Source: Hyphomicrobiaceae bacterium (lineage in GTDB: Bacteria > Pseudomonadota > Alphaproteobacteria > Rhizobiales > Hyphomicrobiaceae). Taken from it: a stretch of DNA of 64,000 bases. The notes below the pieces were generated by a model. That model was not told the origin of the DNA. It did not search any database and worked only from the letters and a program-made list of their open reading frames with translations. This document shows, in pieces, positions 1 to 11,018 of the stretch. The DNA lies in NCBI GenBank assembly GCA_023384095.1, contig JAHDXT010000005.1, positions 1 to 64,000 on the forward strand. The letters are read 5' to 3'. How positions within the stretch are numbered: position 1 is the stretch's first letter; each line of letters opens with the position of its first letter. The position numbers were made by a program, and so were the translations under genes.

Positions 1-223
1 AGCGGACAACTCGTGTGCTACGAGAACCGGACAAGATCAAAAGCTACCGACAGGCGATCCGGGGTGGCCGAGCGGCCCGCGGGCCGGCGGCTCCAGCGGC
101 GAAGCTGCTTGACGCACTTGCCGTTTGCCTTTTTGAAGAGTGCCTGAATGTGCTAGACACGCGCGGGCTTCGGTCCTGCGGTGCGCAATGCGGGACATCC
201 TAAGGGGGCGGCACGAGAGCGCC
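1..223. other. Non-coding stretch upstream of fabA
   Basis: No convincing gene starts here. A TTGACG hexamer at 109-114 could be a -35 element of a fabA promoter, but no good -10 follows at 17 bases, so this is only a suggestion. A purine-rich AAGGGGGCG at 202-210 is the nearest ribosome-binding-like sequence to the fabA ATG at 224, at a rather long spacing. In many Hyphomicrobiales an irr gene precedes fabA. None is visible in this stretch. Confidence 0.4.
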
Positions 224-766
224 ATGGCGGACAGGCGACCGACATTCGAGTACGAGGATCTGCTGGCGTGCGGCCGCGGCGAGCTGTTCGGGCCGGGGAA
301 TGCGCAGCTTCCCTTGCCGCCGATGCTGATGTTCGACCGGATCTCGCGGATCAGCGAGGAGGGCGGCGCACACGGCAAAGGCCAGGTCACGGCCGAGCTG
401 GCGGTTGCCGGCAACCCGCAGTGCGATTGGTTCTTCTCCTGCCATTTCAAGGGCGATCCGGTGATGCCGGGGTGCCTCGGCCTGGACGCCCTGTGGCAGC
501 TCACCGGGTTCTTTCTGGGCTGGCTCGGCGCGCCCGGGCGCGGGCGGGCGCTCGGGGTCGGCGAGGTGAAGTTCACCGGCATGGTGCTGCCGACCGTCAA
601 GCGGGTCGAGTACGTGGTCGACCTCAAGCGGGTGATCCTGCGCAGGCTCAAGCTCGCGATCGCGGACGGCAGCCTGCTGGCCGACGGGCAGATGATATAT
701 TCGGCCCAGGACCTGCGCGTTGGCCTCTTCGAGGCGGGACAGGATCCGAGCGCTGCGCCTGCCTAG
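224..766 (+). CDS. fabA: 3-hydroxydecanoyl-ACP dehydratase/isomerase FabA
   Basis: FabA dehydrates 3-hydroxyacyl-ACP and isomerises trans-2-decenoyl-ACP to cis-3-decenoyl-ACP, the branch point to unsaturated fatty acids in the cytosol. The 180-residue product opens with the family signature [13 protein letters not shown] (residues 11-23). It carries the hot-dog active-site segment [20 protein letters not shown], with the catalytic His near residue 74 and Asp near 88. The open frame extends upstream to 140, but the ATG at 224 gives the usual family length (about 172) and start. fabB follows after 72 bases and fabI after that, all on the plus strand, so the three are probably one operon. The function is secure; only the start is inferred. 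Confidence 0.96.
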   Translation: MADRRPTFEYEDLLACGRGELFGPGNAQLPLPPMLMFDRISRISEEGGAHGKGQVTAELAVAGNPQCDWFFSCHFKGDPVMPGCLGLDALWQLTGFFLGWLGAPGRGRALGVGEVKFTGMVLPTVKRVEYVVDLKRVILRRLKLAIADGSLLADGQMIYSAQDLRVGLFEAGQDPSAAPA

Positions 767-838
767 CGTAACGCGCCCGGCCGAAGCCGGGTTGGACCGG
801 GCATCAGACCTCCTGCGGAGGACCAGAAAGGGTCGCAT

Positions 839-2068
839 ATGAGACGGGTCGTCGTGACCGGAATGGGCATTGTTTCCAGCATCGGGAACAGCACGCAGGA
901 GGTGCTCGCCGCGCTGCGGGAGGGCAGGTCCGGCATCGTCAGGGCGGAAAAGTATGCCGAGCTCGGGTTTCGCTGCCATGTCCACGGGGCGCCCGACCTC
1001 GCCTGGGAAGGGATGGTGCCCCGCAAGCCCAAGCGGTTCATGGAGGCGGGGACGGCCTGGAACTACATCTCCATGGACCAGGCCATCCGCGATTCCGGAT
1101 TGACAGAGAAGGAGGTCCAGGACGAGCGCACCGGCATCATCATGGGCGCAGGCGGCCCTTCGACCAGCACCATCGTCCGCGCAGCCGTCATCGCACAGGA
1201 GAAGGAGCCGAGGAAAGTCGGGCCCTTCGAGGTGCCGAAGGCGATGTGCTCCGGGCCCTCGGGGACGCTGGCGACGGCCTTCCAGATCCACGGCGTGAAC
1301 TATTCGATCTCGTCGGCCTGCGCGACGTCGGCCCACTGCATCGGCAATGCCGCCGAGCTCATCCAGTGGGGCAAGCAGGACGTGATCTTCGCCGGCGGCT
1401 GCGAGGAGCTCGACTGGACGCTGTCCGTGCTGTTCGATGCCATGGGCGCCATGTCCTCTGGCTTCAACGACACGCCGGCGCGGGCAAGCCGCGCCTACGA
1501 CAAGGACCGTGACGGGTTCGTCATCGCCGGCGGCGCGGGTGTGGTCGTGCTCGAGGAGATGGAGCGGGCCAGAGCGCGCGGGGCGAAAATATACGGCGAG
1601 CTCGTCGGCTACGGCGCGACTTCGGACGGGTTCGACATGGTGGCGCCCTCCGGCGAAGGCGCCGCCCGCTGCATGCGCCAGGCCATGCGGGGTCTCGACG
1701 GCAAAGGCACTGGCCGCATCGACTACATCAACCCGCACGCCACCGCGACGCCGATCGGCGATGTCCGGGAGATCGAGGCCATCCGCGAGGTGTTCGGCAG
1801 GGACGTCCCCGTCATCTCCGCGACCAAGTCCCTGACCGGCCATTCTCTCGGCGCAATCGGTGTGCAGGAGGCGATCTTCTCGCTGCTCATGATGAATAAT
1901 GGCTTCATCTGCGAGAGCGCCAATATCGACGAGCTCGATCCCGCATTCGCCGACATGCCGATCGCGCGCAAGCGGCTCGACGGGCTGGAGCTTAACTGTA
2001 TCATGTCGAACAGCTTCGGATTCGGCGGCACCAACGCCACCCTGGTCTTCCGCCGGGCCGAAGGCTGA
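839..2068 (+). CDS. fabB: 3-oxoacyl-ACP synthase I FabB
   Basis: Beta-ketoacyl-ACP synthase that elongates cis-3-decenoyl-ACP made by FabA, the committed step of unsaturated fatty acid synthesis. The 409-residue protein has the thiolase-fold condensing-enzyme layout. The nucleophilic Cys161 lies in [10 protein letters not shown], His300 in [11 protein letters not shown] and Lys330/His335 in KSLTGHSLG, matching the Cys-His-His triad and lysine of this family. A glycine-rich end, [12 protein letters not shown], is typical. GGAGGA at 817-822 and GAAAGGG at 826-832 precede the ATG. Its place between fabA and fabI favours FabB over FabF, and the high similarity of the signature regions makes the call firm. 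Confidence 0.96.
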   Translation: MRRVVVTGMGIVSSIGNSTQEVLAALREGRSGIVRAEKYAELGFRCHVHGAPDLAWEGMVPRKPKRFMEAGTAWNYISMDQAIRDSGLTEKEVQDERTGIIMGAGGPSTSTIVRAAVIAQEKEPRKVGPFEVPKAMCSGPSGTLATAFQIHGVNYSISSACATSAHCIGNAAELIQWGKQDVIFAGGCEELDWTLSVLFDAMGAMSSGFNDTPARASRAYDKDRDGFVIAGGAGVVVLEEMERARARGAKIYGELVGYGATSDGFDMVAPSGEGAARCMRQAMRGLDGKGTGRIDYINPHATATPIGDVREIEAIREVFGRDVPVISATKSLTGHSLGAIGVQEAIFSLLMMNNGFICESANIDELDPAFADMPIARKRLDGLELNCIMSNSFGFGGTNATLVFRRAEG

Positions 2069-2202
2069 AGGACCATCCTGCCGCGGCGTCCTGGAGGGGG
2101 ATTGGAGTTCCGGCAGAGCGGCCCGCCATACGATTGCACGAGATCAACGTCGGCTGGTTCGAGCCTCACGCGCGGGCAGCGCGTTCCAAGTCAGGAGCTC
2201 CC

Positions 2203-3069
2203 ATGTCAGAGACCGATATCGCCAGGCCCGCTCCGCTGATGGCAGGCAGGAAAGGCCTGGTCATGGGCGTCGCCAACGAGCGCTCCATCGCCTGGGGCAT
2301 CGCGAGAGTGCTCGCGGGTCAGGGCGCGAAGCTCGCGTTCACCTATCAGGGCGAGGCGTTCGGGCGCCGCGCCGTCCCTCTCGCCAGGTCGGTGGGATCG
2401 GAGATCATCGTCCCGTGCGACGTCAGCGATGTCGCGACCGTCGACAACGCCTTCGCCGAGATCAGGAAGGTCTGGGGCAGCCTGGATTTCGTGGTGCACG
2501 CGCTGGCGTTCTCGGACCGCCGCGAGCTGTCCGGCCGCTATGCCGACACCAGCCGAGACAATTTCATCAACACGATGGTCATATCCTGCTTCTCGTTCAC
2601 GGAGATCGCCAAGCGGGCGGCGGAGCTGATGCCCAACGGCGGCTCGCTGCTGACCCTGACATACGGCGGCTCGACGCGGTGGGTCCCTTCCTACAACGTT
2701 ATGGGCGTCGCCAAGGCCGCTTTGGAAGCCTCGGTGCGTTACCTGGCCGCCGACTTCGGCCCGCGCGGGATCAGGGTGAACGCGCTCTCCGCCGGGCCGA
2801 TGCGCACACTGGCGGGGGCCGGCATCTCGGATGCGCGCGTCATCTTCAACCACCAGCGCGATCACGCACCGCTGCGGCGCACGCCGACCCTGGACGAGCT
2901 CGGCGGCTCGGCGCTCTACCTGCTCTCGCCGCTGGCCGGCGCCGTCACGGGGGAAGTCCACTTCGTCGACTGCGGCTACAACTGCGTCGCCATGCCGGAC
3001 CTCGAGGCCCTGAAAGCGCAGGAGGCCGACGCAGAGGCCGCTGGCCGCACGCCCGCTGAACCGGCCTGA
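2203..3069 (+). CDS. fabI: Enoyl-ACP reductase (NADH) FabI
   Basis: FabI reduces trans-2-enoyl-ACP, the last step of each elongation round, and belongs to the short-chain dehydrogenase superfamily. In this 288-residue product the FabI-type nucleotide loop MGVANERSIAWGIA is at residues 21-34. The catalytic pair Tyr164-x6-Lys171 (YNVMGVAK) follows Tyr154, and the downstream SAGPMRTLA loop is the usual substrate-binding segment. The frame is open from 2134, but AGGAG at 2193-2197 sits 5 bases before the ATG at 2203, which also gives the family length. It follows fabB by 134 bases. The residue pattern is of the triclosan-sensitive FabI class rather than FabV or FabK. Confidence 0.95.
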   Translation: MSETDIARPAPLMAGRKGLVMGVANERSIAWGIARVLAGQGAKLAFTYQGEAFGRRAVPLARSVGSEIIVPCDVSDVATVDNAFAEIRKVWGSLDFVVHALAFSDRRELSGRYADTSRDNFINTMVISCFSFTEIAKRAAELMPNGGSLLTLTYGGSTRWVPSYNVMGVAKAALEASVRYLAADFGPRGIRVNALSAGPMRTLAGAGISDARVIFNHQRDHAPLRRTPTLDELGGSALYLLSPLAGAVTGEVHFVDCGYNCVAMPDLEALKAQEADAEAAGRTPAEPA

Positions 3070-3102
3070 GCTCTTGAAGCGGGTCCGGAACGCGAAGCAG
3101 AA

Positions 3103-3120
3103 GAGCGGCCGAAGCCGCTC
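3103..3120. terminator. Hairpin between convergent fabI and HdeD-like gene
   Basis: Perfect 7-bp stem GAGCGGC/GCCGCTC closed by a CGAA tetraloop, lying between two converging genes. Read on the minus strand it is followed by TTCTGCTTC, a moderately U-rich tail, so it fits best as the terminator of the minus-strand gene at 3183. There is no U-run on the plus strand. Confidence 0.5.
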
Positions 3121-3182
3121 CAGCCCATCGTCTCCTGCTGTACTGGACGAGACCAGCCCCGCCGAAGGCGTGCGCGTCTTGC

Positions 3183-3776
3183 TCAACGTGCCACGGGCTG
3201 TGCCGACGGGGCAGGCGTCCGCGACAGCATGATGAAGGAGATCCCGGTCCCCAGGAAGTTGATCCCGACGAGCAGTCCCAGCACGACGAGAGACGACTCC
3301 GGCAGTCCGGCGGCAATCAGCAGCCCGGCGGCGATGCTCACCAGCCCCGCCAGCACCATCCAGAACCAGCCTCCTCTTTGCCGCATCTCGATGGCGAACC
3401 CCAGCTTTACGGCGCCGTCGACCATGAATACCGCCGCAAGCACGAGCGTGACGACGACGATTCCCACGCCTGGATGCCTGAGGAGGTAGACGCCCAGCCC
3501 GAGCTTCAGCAGAGCAAGCAGCAGCTCGCCGAAGAACGGTCCGGTTCCCTGGACGGAGAAAGCACCGAACAGGGTGACGAGTCCTGCAAAAATGAGGACC
3601 CACCCGATCATGAGCGCGGCCGCCACGGTCGAGAGGACAGGGAACAACAGCGCCAGGATGCCGACCAGGACCATGGCGACGCCGATCCACATCAGCGCCG
3701 TTCGATTGCTCTCGATCTTCTCGACGAGATCGCGGTGTGAAGACAGGCTCGAGGCTGGGATCGTTGCATCAGACAT
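3183..3776 (-). CDS. HdeD/DUF308-family membrane protein
   Basis: A 197-residue inner-membrane protein made almost entirely of hydrophobic helices, six by eye, in the paired-helix repeat pattern of the HdeD/DUF308 family. The helices start near residue 28 and end near 185, with short polar ends. HdeD in enteric bacteria is linked to acid resistance, but the family is widespread and its biochemical role is not established, so no function is assigned. AAAGG lies 8 bases upstream of the ATG. The gene converges on fabI and stands alone, with a possible terminator hairpin just past its stop. The family call is good; the role is unknown. Confidence 0.82.
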   Translation of the reverse strand: MSDATIPASSLSSHRDLVEKIESNRTALMWIGVAMVLVGILALLFPVLSTVAAALMIGWVLIFAGLVTLFGAFSVQGTGPFFGELLLALLKLGLGVYLLRHPGVGIVVVTLVLAAVFMVDGAVKLGFAIEMRQRGGWFWMVLAGLVSIAAGLLIAAGLPESSLVVLGLLVGINFLGTGISFIMLSRTPAPSAQPVAR

Positions 3777-3949
3777 GTCGTTGCCTTTCGCGTGGTTCGA
3801 TCAAACGCAACGCACATCCGGCAGAAGTCGTTCGATGATGCATGTCTTTAACCTCAACCGTTAACCGATATTGTGGGAGCGGAACGTATCGAGGTCCCAT
3901 CGTATCTGTCCCCATGGGGAAAAATTCTGGGACGGTGCACGATTTCCAT

Positions 3950-3965
3950 GCCCACCGCGGTGGGC
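3950..3965. promoter_or_regulatory. 16-bp perfect palindrome upstream of the metallophosphoesterase gene
   Basis: GCCCACCGCGGTGGGC reads the same on both strands, in the 286-base gap between the divergent HdeD-like and metallophosphoesterase genes, 98 bases before the latter's start. It could be an operator for a dimeric repressor or a short RNA hairpin. Nothing in the sequence names the protein that would bind it. Confidence 0.4.
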
Positions 3966-4062
3966 GTGCCGCTGCTGGTTATGGCCGCACGACTGCTGCT
4001 GACACACTTCTGAGACGACGGCGTCGAGGAATTTCTGATCGCGCACGACGAAGGAGGTCATC

Positions 4063-5829
4063 ATGGCCATGGCCCCGCTCATAGATCCGCGCCTCGGTGA
4101 CATCGAGGACGACGGGTCCAGCACGAAGCAGCGCTCGCTGTTCGCCCTGGCCGGCAGCCTTCTGGCTGAGATCAGCCTGCCGAAGCTGGCTGCGGCCTGG
4201 CTGATCCTGATCGTGCTGCCAGGAATGCTGCTCGGCCTCGCTCCGCTGATCGCCTCCGCCTGGCTGGCGATGATCTCGCGCAAGATCGCTGCGCCGCTCA
4301 GCGGACTCTGGCCGCTGGTCCTGCTCGCACTGGTCCTGGCGCTGGGCTGGATCGGCGGGCGGCCTCTGGTCCGGGCTGCCGAACGGGGCTTCTGGTCGTT
4401 GAACTCGCTAGCAGTTCAGCCGGGCTACGCCCTCTGCCGCGAGGGACTGCGGCACTTGGCGGAGCACTGGCTGATGCCGCGGGCGGGGGCTGAAGGCCGC
4501 GCGCGACTGCGCGCATTCACTGCCGCCGTTGCCGGGCTCGTTTTGTGCGGGATTGCGTTGGGGCTCGTGGCGCTCGTATGGCCGGCCTCGCGCTGGACCG
4601 GCAATATCGCGGATATCGCCTCTCCTCGTCAGCTCGTCGTCCCGGCGCTGGCCAACGCCGTGATCGTGGTGAGCGCGTATCTGGGCGCGGCGGCGCTCGT
4701 CTGGGGTATCGCCGACGCCACGATGGATCAGCCCCGCGACCTTGCCGCTTTCGATGAGCCGGCGCCGGCCGGCCGCATATGGCGCGTCGCGCACCTTTCG
4801 GACCTGCACGTCGTCGGCGAGCGTTTCGGCTTCAGGATCGAGAGCGGGCGCTCGGGCCCGCGTGGCAACGGACGGCTGACGAGGATCCTGGCCCGGCTCG
4901 AGGCGATACACGCTGCGCAGCCGCTCGATCTCATCCTTGTCACCGGCGATATGACCGATGCCGGCCGCTCCGCGGAATGGGCGGAGCTCCTGGCTGAGCT
5001 GGCCGGCCATCCGGAGCTGGCGAGCCGGATGCTCGTGCTGCCTGGCAATCACGACGTCAACGTCGTCGACCGCGCCAACCCCGCCCGGCTCGAGCTTCCG
5101 ACAAGCCCGGGCCGGCGCCTGCGCGAAATGCGGGCCCTGTCTGTGATGGGTGCCGTACAGGGCGACAGAGTGAATGTTATCGATCCGGCATCGGGCCGGC
5201 TCGGGGACACGCTGTCCGGCGCGCTGGAGGCCCAGCGGCGAGCCATAGCGGCATTCGCCGATGCCGGGACGCTACGCCTGTCGGCCGGGCTGCAGCGGGT
5301 CTGGTCCGATGTCTTTCCGATGGTGCTGCCGCCTCGATCGGAAGACGGGCTCGGGGTCGTGCTGCTCAACTCGAATGCGCAGACGCATTTCTCCTTCACC
5401 AATGCGCTGGGCCTCATTTCGGTCGAGCAGGCGCGCCGGCTCGCCCAGGTGACCCGGCAATTTCCCCGGGCGTGCTGGATCGTGGCTCTCCATCACCACC
5501 TCGTCGAATACCCGAAGCTGGCGACGGTCTTCTCCGAGCGGATCGGGACGGCACTGATCAACGGCACCTGGTTCGTGCGCCAGCTCAGCCCGCTCGGCGA
5601 CCGTATCGTGGCGATGCACGGACACCGACACGTCGATTGGATCGGCGAGTGCGGCGGAGTGCGGATCATCTCGGCGCCTTCCCCTGTCATGGAGGCGACG
5701 GACGAGCAGCCCACCTGTTTCCACATCCATGGACTGGCGACCGGACCGGATGGCCGGCTGCGTCTCCTGGCGCCGGAGCGCATCGAGATAGCGGGCTATC
5801 GGGAACAGGTCGAGACGACCGGCGAGTGA
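4063..5829 (+). CDS. Membrane-anchored metallophosphoesterase
   Basis: A 588-residue protein with an N-terminal membrane part (hydrophobic stretches near residues 42-70, 82-98, 152-173 and 192-216) followed by a calcineurin-like phosphoesterase domain. All five metal-binding blocks are visible: D247xH249 (HLSDLH), GDMTD around Asp296, GNHD at 329-331, the His cluster HHH at 477-479 and GHRH at 520-523. The catalytic domain should hydrolyse a phosphate ester or phosphodiester with a di-metal centre; the substrate is unknown. A consensus AAGGAGGT at 4051-4058 precedes two in-frame ATGs at 4063 and 4069; spacing slightly favours the second. It converges on the AI-2E-type permease gene. Confidence 0.85.
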   Translation: MAMAPLIDPRLGDIEDDGSSTKQRSLFALAGSLLAEISLPKLAAAWLILIVLPGMLLGLAPLIASAWLAMISRKIAAPLSGLWPLVLLALVLALGWIGGRPLVRAAERGFWSLNSLAVQPGYALCREGLRHLAEHWLMPRAGAEGRARLRAFTAAVAGLVLCGIALGLVALVWPASRWTGNIADIASPRQLVVPALANAVIVVSAYLGAAALVWGIADATMDQPRDLAAFDEPAPAGRIWRVAHLSDLHVVGERFGFRIESGRSGPRGNGRLTRILARLEAIHAAQPLDLILVTGDMTDAGRSAEWAELLAELAGHPELASRMLVLPGNHDVNVVDRANPARLELPTSPGRRLREMRALSVMGAVQGDRVNVIDPASGRLGDTLSGALEAQRRAIAAFADAGTLRLSAGLQRVWSDVFPMVLPPRSEDGLGVVLLNSNAQTHFSFTNALGLISVEQARRLAQVTRQFPRACWIVALHHHLVEYPKLATVFSERIGTALINGTWFVRQLSPLGDRIVAMHGHRHVDWIGECGGVRIISAPSPVMEATDEQPTCFHIHGLATGPDGRLRLLAPERIEIAGYREQVETTGE

Positions 5830-5855
5830 TTTACCGGCATTCTCAGCTTGAACAC

Positions 5856-6899
5856 CTAGCGGGTCTCGTCCGTCGGCTCGTTGCCGGGCGCGCCGAGCAG
5901 ATCGGACAGCCAGCGGCTCGAGGCGTGCTGGGCACAGAACGTCAACAAGGCGATGGTAATCGGAACCCCGATGAAGGCGCCGAACAGGCCCCATAGAAAC
6001 GTCCACAGGAACACCGCGAACAGCACGGCGAACGGAGAAATGGCGAGCATGCTTCCAGAGAGGCGCGGCTCGATATAGCTCCCGATCACGAACTGGATGA
6101 CGTTCAGGCAGGCAAACACCACCAACGCCGCCTGCAACGATGCGAACTGCGCCAGCGCGAACAGTGTCGGGAGCAGGGTTGCGATGAATGGTCCTATGAA
6201 GGGGATGTAGTTCAGCGCAAAGGCAATGACACCCCATTCCGCCGCGAGCTCCAGTCCGGCGATTGCGGCGAGCGCCCACACCAGCGCGCCGGTGGCAAGG
6301 CTCATCAGGGACCGGATCAGCAGGTAGGACCGGAACCTGGCAGCACTGATCGCAGTCCCGTCGAGCAGGATACGCGCCGCCTCCCGGTTTCTCATATTGT
6401 GGATCTTCCTCCCTATGTCATCGACCTCGAGAAGCCCGAGGATGACGTAGACGAGAACGACGAGCCAGAAGCTGACGGTCGTGTTGAGACGCCTGGTGGT
6501 CTCCTGCACGGCGCCGATGAGCCAACGCACGTTGAAATGCTCGGTCCACAACGACGCAATGCCGACGCCATGGCTCTCCAGCCACATCGTCACCTGCTCG
6601 TAAAGGAGCTGGAACCGCGGCGCCTCGGCGAACAGCCATCTCGCCACCCGTCCAAAGCTCCAGGCGATGAGCGAGGAAAAGGCCAGGAACACGACCATTG
6701 TGGCAAGGATCACGATGGCCAGGGCGAGCAGCCTCGGCAGGCGCGCTTGCAAGCGCCTCTGCAGCGGCCAGACGATGGCGACGATGAAAAGGGCGGCGGC
6801 GACCGGCGCCAATACCGAGCTGGCAAGATAAACGACGGCGAAAATCGCGGCTGTCGCGATCACGATTGCCGATGTGCGCAACCATCCGTCGACTATCAT
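5856..6899 (-). CDS. AI-2E family transporter (PerM/YhhT-like)
   Basis: A 347-residue polytopic membrane protein with about seven to eight hydrophobic segments, two near the N-terminus (residues 10-45), one at 65-85 and a dense group from about 155 to 325. It carries the family's conserved region LNYIPFIGPFIATLLP and the later SIEPRL-type motif (here SYIEPRLSGSMLAISP). Members are proposed exporters, some of autoinducer-2 and some Na+/H+ antiporters, so the cargo is not assigned. The frame is open up to 7034. The ATG at 6899 begins the first membrane helix at the usual place, but no strong ribosome-binding site supports it. It diverges from murI across 281 bases. Confidence 0.85.
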   Translation of the reverse strand: MIVDGWLRTSAIVIATAAIFAVVYLASSVLAPVAAALFIVAIVWPLQRRLQARLPRLLALAIVILATMVVFLAFSSLIAWSFGRVARWLFAEAPRFQLLYEQVTMWLESHGVGIASLWTEHFNVRWLIGAVQETTRRLNTTVSFWLVVLVYVILGLLEVDDIGRKIHNMRNREAARILLDGTAISAARFRSYLLIRSLMSLATGALVWALAAIAGLELAAEWGVIAFALNYIPFIGPFIATLLPTLFALAQFASLQAALVVFACLNVIQFVIGSYIEPRLSGSMLAISPFAVLFAVFLWTFLWGLFGAFIGVPITIALLTFCAQHASSRWLSDLLGAPGNEPTDETR

Positions 6900-7180
6900 G
6901 CGGTTCTTGGGCTCGGAGTGAGCGTTGCTCCGGGGCAGCGTCCAAGACTGCGCAGCATCGGCACGCCGGCAACAGCAGGATCGATGGAAACAGAGTAGGA
7001 CAAAAGCCTGTGCGTGGCGACGTCCAAGCTGCAATCATGCATAAGCTGAGCTTCATCGAGACTACAGCAACTCTGCGATCGCTAGCTAACGCCGCCGCGC
7101 CCTTTGGCGCAGGTCCGGGCTGCGGCCCGCCGATCCGACAGCATGTTGCAGCGGCATGTGCGCCGTGGCATGGCTTAGTC

Positions 7181-8032
7181 ATGATAGGTGTGTTCGATTC
7201 CGGGCTTGGCGGCCTGACCGTGCTGCGGGCGCTGGTGGCCCGCTTCCCGGGTGTGCCGTTCGTCTATCTCGGCGACCACGCCAATGTCCCCTACGGGAAC
7301 CGGCCATCCGAAGAGATCGTGGAGCTGACGCGGGCCGGTACGGAACGCCTGTTCCGGCGCGGCTGCCGGCTGGTGCTGCTCGGCTGCAATACGGCGACCG
7401 CGGTGGCGGCGCGGCGGCTGCAGAGGGAGTGGCTGCCGCAGTCGGGCTACGCTGGGTACAACATCCTCGGCATTGTCGCGCCGACGGTCGAGGCGGCGAC
7501 GCAGACCCCCTGGGCCGTGTCGACGCCGCAATACCCCCAGAAGCTGAACGCAGACCTTATCGCAGTCTTCGGGACGACGCGCACCATCGCATCAGGCGTC
7601 TATCCGGAGGAGATCCGGAAGCGCTGCCCGCGGGTCCAGGTCGTCCAGCAGGTCTGTGCCGAGCTCGCCGGCGCCATCGAGGAGGACAGGCCCGATGCCG
7701 AGCTCGACCGGCTCGTCGCCGAGGCCGCCAGCGATCTGCTCGGCAAAACCGGGGGCGCGGCGCCGCATCGCGCCATTCTCGGCTGCACCCATTTCCCCCT
7801 GATCGAGCATATCTTCCGCCGCCATTTGCCGGCATCCACGCGGCTGCTGTCGCAACCCGAGATCGTGGCCGACAGCCTCGAGGATTATTTGCCCCGCCAT
7901 CCCGAGTATGCGTCGGAGCCGGTAGAGTATCGCGGGCCAGCTCTGCTGACGACGGGCGATCCTGGACGAATATTTGATCGCGCCCGGATTTTCTGGCCAG
8001 CAGTCAACGAATTCATGCGCTTGGCGGACTGA
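7181..8032 (+). CDS. murI: Glutamate racemase MurI
   Basis: MurI makes D-glutamate for peptidoglycan by cofactor-independent racemisation in the cytosol. The 283-residue product begins with the signature IGVFDSGLGGLTV (Asp6-Ser7). It has the two catalytic cysteines in LGCNTATAV (Cys69) and LGCTHFPLI (Cys202, followed by His204). The frame is open from 6866, but everything before the ATG at 7181 lacks family similarity, and the chosen start puts FDSGLGG at its normal position. No clear ribosome-binding site precedes it. It is divergent from the permease gene and followed on the same strand, after 164 AT-richer bases, by a secreted peptide gene. Confidence 0.95.
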   Translation: MIGVFDSGLGGLTVLRALVARFPGVPFVYLGDHANVPYGNRPSEEIVELTRAGTERLFRRGCRLVLLGCNTATAVAARRLQREWLPQSGYAGYNILGIVAPTVEAATQTPWAVSTPQYPQKLNADLIAVFGTTRTIASGVYPEEIRKRCPRVQVVQQVCAELAGAIEEDRPDAELDRLVAEAASDLLGKTGGAAPHRAILGCTHFPLIEHIFRRHLPASTRLLSQPEIVADSLEDYLPRHPEYASEPVEYRGPALLTTGDPGRIFDRARIFWPAVNEFMRLAD

Positions 8033-8064
8033 GGTTAAAGTCTCGTCGGATCACCATTCTGCAG

Positions 8065-8094
8065 ACAATTAATTTAATGTCGAATTCTAATTGT
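8065..8094. promoter_or_regulatory. AT-rich dyad in the promoter region of the small secreted protein gene
   Basis: In otherwise GC-rich DNA, bases 8065-8100 are strikingly AT-rich and contain the perfect inverted repeat ACAATTA/TAATTGT with 16 bases between the arms. It lies about 100 bases upstream of the ATG at 8197. A second inverted repeat, TTCCGG at 8139-8144 and CCGGAA at 8161-8166, follows. These are plausible promoter/operator elements for the secreted peptide gene; no regulator is identified. Confidence 0.4.
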
Positions 8095-8196
8095 TTCGCA
8101 TTTTCCAATCTGCGGATCTGCAATGCCTCTGAAACCTATTCCGGAAAAAGCGGTTACCGACCGGAAGGGGCGCTTCGATCGACAGTAGGAGGCAGC

Positions 8197-8496
8197 ATGA
8201 ATCGCAGATTCGTTCTGGTGATGGCCGGAGCCGCCCTGAGCTTCGGACTCGTGGTGTCCACGGCGCAGGCGGCGCCCGCTGGCCTCGCCCCGCTGAAGGA
8301 AACCGCCACATCCGGCAATCTCGTCGGGAAGACGCACGGCTGGCACCGACGCTGTGTTCGCTACCGCGGCTGGCGGCACCGTCACGTGCGGCGTGGCGCC
8401 GTCTCGTGCCGGCCGCGGTGGCGGTGGCGCAGGTACAGACATTGCTTCATCGACCGGCGCGGGCTGCGCATCTGCGTGTGGCGCCGGCGGCGCTGA
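8197..8496 (+). CDS. Small secreted Arg/Trp/His/Cys-rich protein
   Basis: A 99-residue product of unknown function. Residues 1-27 are a classical signal peptide (MNRR, a hydrophobic core, then AQA before APAG). The mature part has a short neutral linker and then a 52-residue tail with about 21 arginines, several tryptophans and histidines and four cysteines in RRCV, VSCR, RHCF and RICV contexts. Such a tail is strongly cationic and could form two disulfides. TAGGAGG at 8186-8192 fixes the start at 8197 although the frame is open from 8077. I do not recognise a named family; arginine-rich exported proteins of this kind occur in other Hyphomicrobiales. It ends just before a strong terminator. 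Confidence 0.7.
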   Translation: MNRRFVLVMAGAALSFGLVVSTAQAAPAGLAPLKETATSGNLVGKTHGWHRRCVRYRGWRHRHVRRGAVSCRPRWRWRRYRHCFIDRRGLRICVWRRRR

Positions 8497-8513
8497 TGGT
8501 GCCGTAGTCGCAA

Positions 8514-8544
8514 AGGGGCTGATGCGGGATCCGCATCAGCCCCT
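8514..8544. terminator. Strong hairpin terminator between the small secreted gene and pnp
   Basis: A perfect 14-bp stem (AGGGGCTGATGCGG with its complement) and a 3-base loop, in the 82-base gap between two convergent genes. The plus-strand side is followed by CTCTGTC, a pyrimidine-rich but not pure U tract. It probably terminates transcription from both sides. Confidence 0.8.
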
Positions 8545-8578
8545 CTCTGTCATGTCATGAAAGCGAAAGCGGGGGCGC

Positions 8579-10798
<2,220 letters not shown>

Positions 10799-10973
10799 TT
10801 TGCATCTTTCGAATCTGGATCGTTTCAATCTTGTGCCGATCGTTTCCCAGCACAAGGTTCATGAGCATCGGCAGGAACTGACTTCGGTCGTCCGGCCATC
10901 GGCCGGTTTCGCCTGCCGGAATCTGCTCGCCACCCGGAACTGGCCTTGGTAGCCGACTGCGACATCAGCCTGT

Positions 10974-11007
10974 GGGCCGGGGAAGCAGCATCGAAGCTGC
11001 CCGGCCC
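10974..11007 (-). other. Hairpin in the rpsO-pnp intergenic region
   Basis: GGGCCGG and CCGGCCC form an outer stem, with GCAGC/GCTGC as an inner stem around ATCGAA and a 3-base bulge, starting 12 bases past the rpsO stop. No U-run follows on the minus strand, so it is more likely a processing or 3'-end-protecting structure, or a partial terminator, than a full stop between rpsO and pnp. Confidence 0.5.
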
Positions 11008-11018
11008 GGCCCGGACGA

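Noticed and set aside
60..95. tRNA-Ser/Leu-like 5' end (GGGGTGGCCGAGCGG)
   Set aside because: No acceptor-stem complement, anticodon arm or TTCGA loop follows within 90 bases.
200..1843. 547-codon minus-strand open frame
   Set aside because: Antisense shadow of fabA and fabB, which are certain.
3848..3866. CtrA-like TTAA repeat (TTAA-n9-TTAA)
   Set aside because: The spacing is nine rather than the seven bases of the CtrA box.
3842..4084. 80-codon plus-strand open frame in the intergenic gap
   Set aside because: No ribosome-binding site, contains the 16-bp palindrome and overlaps the metallophosphoesterase start.
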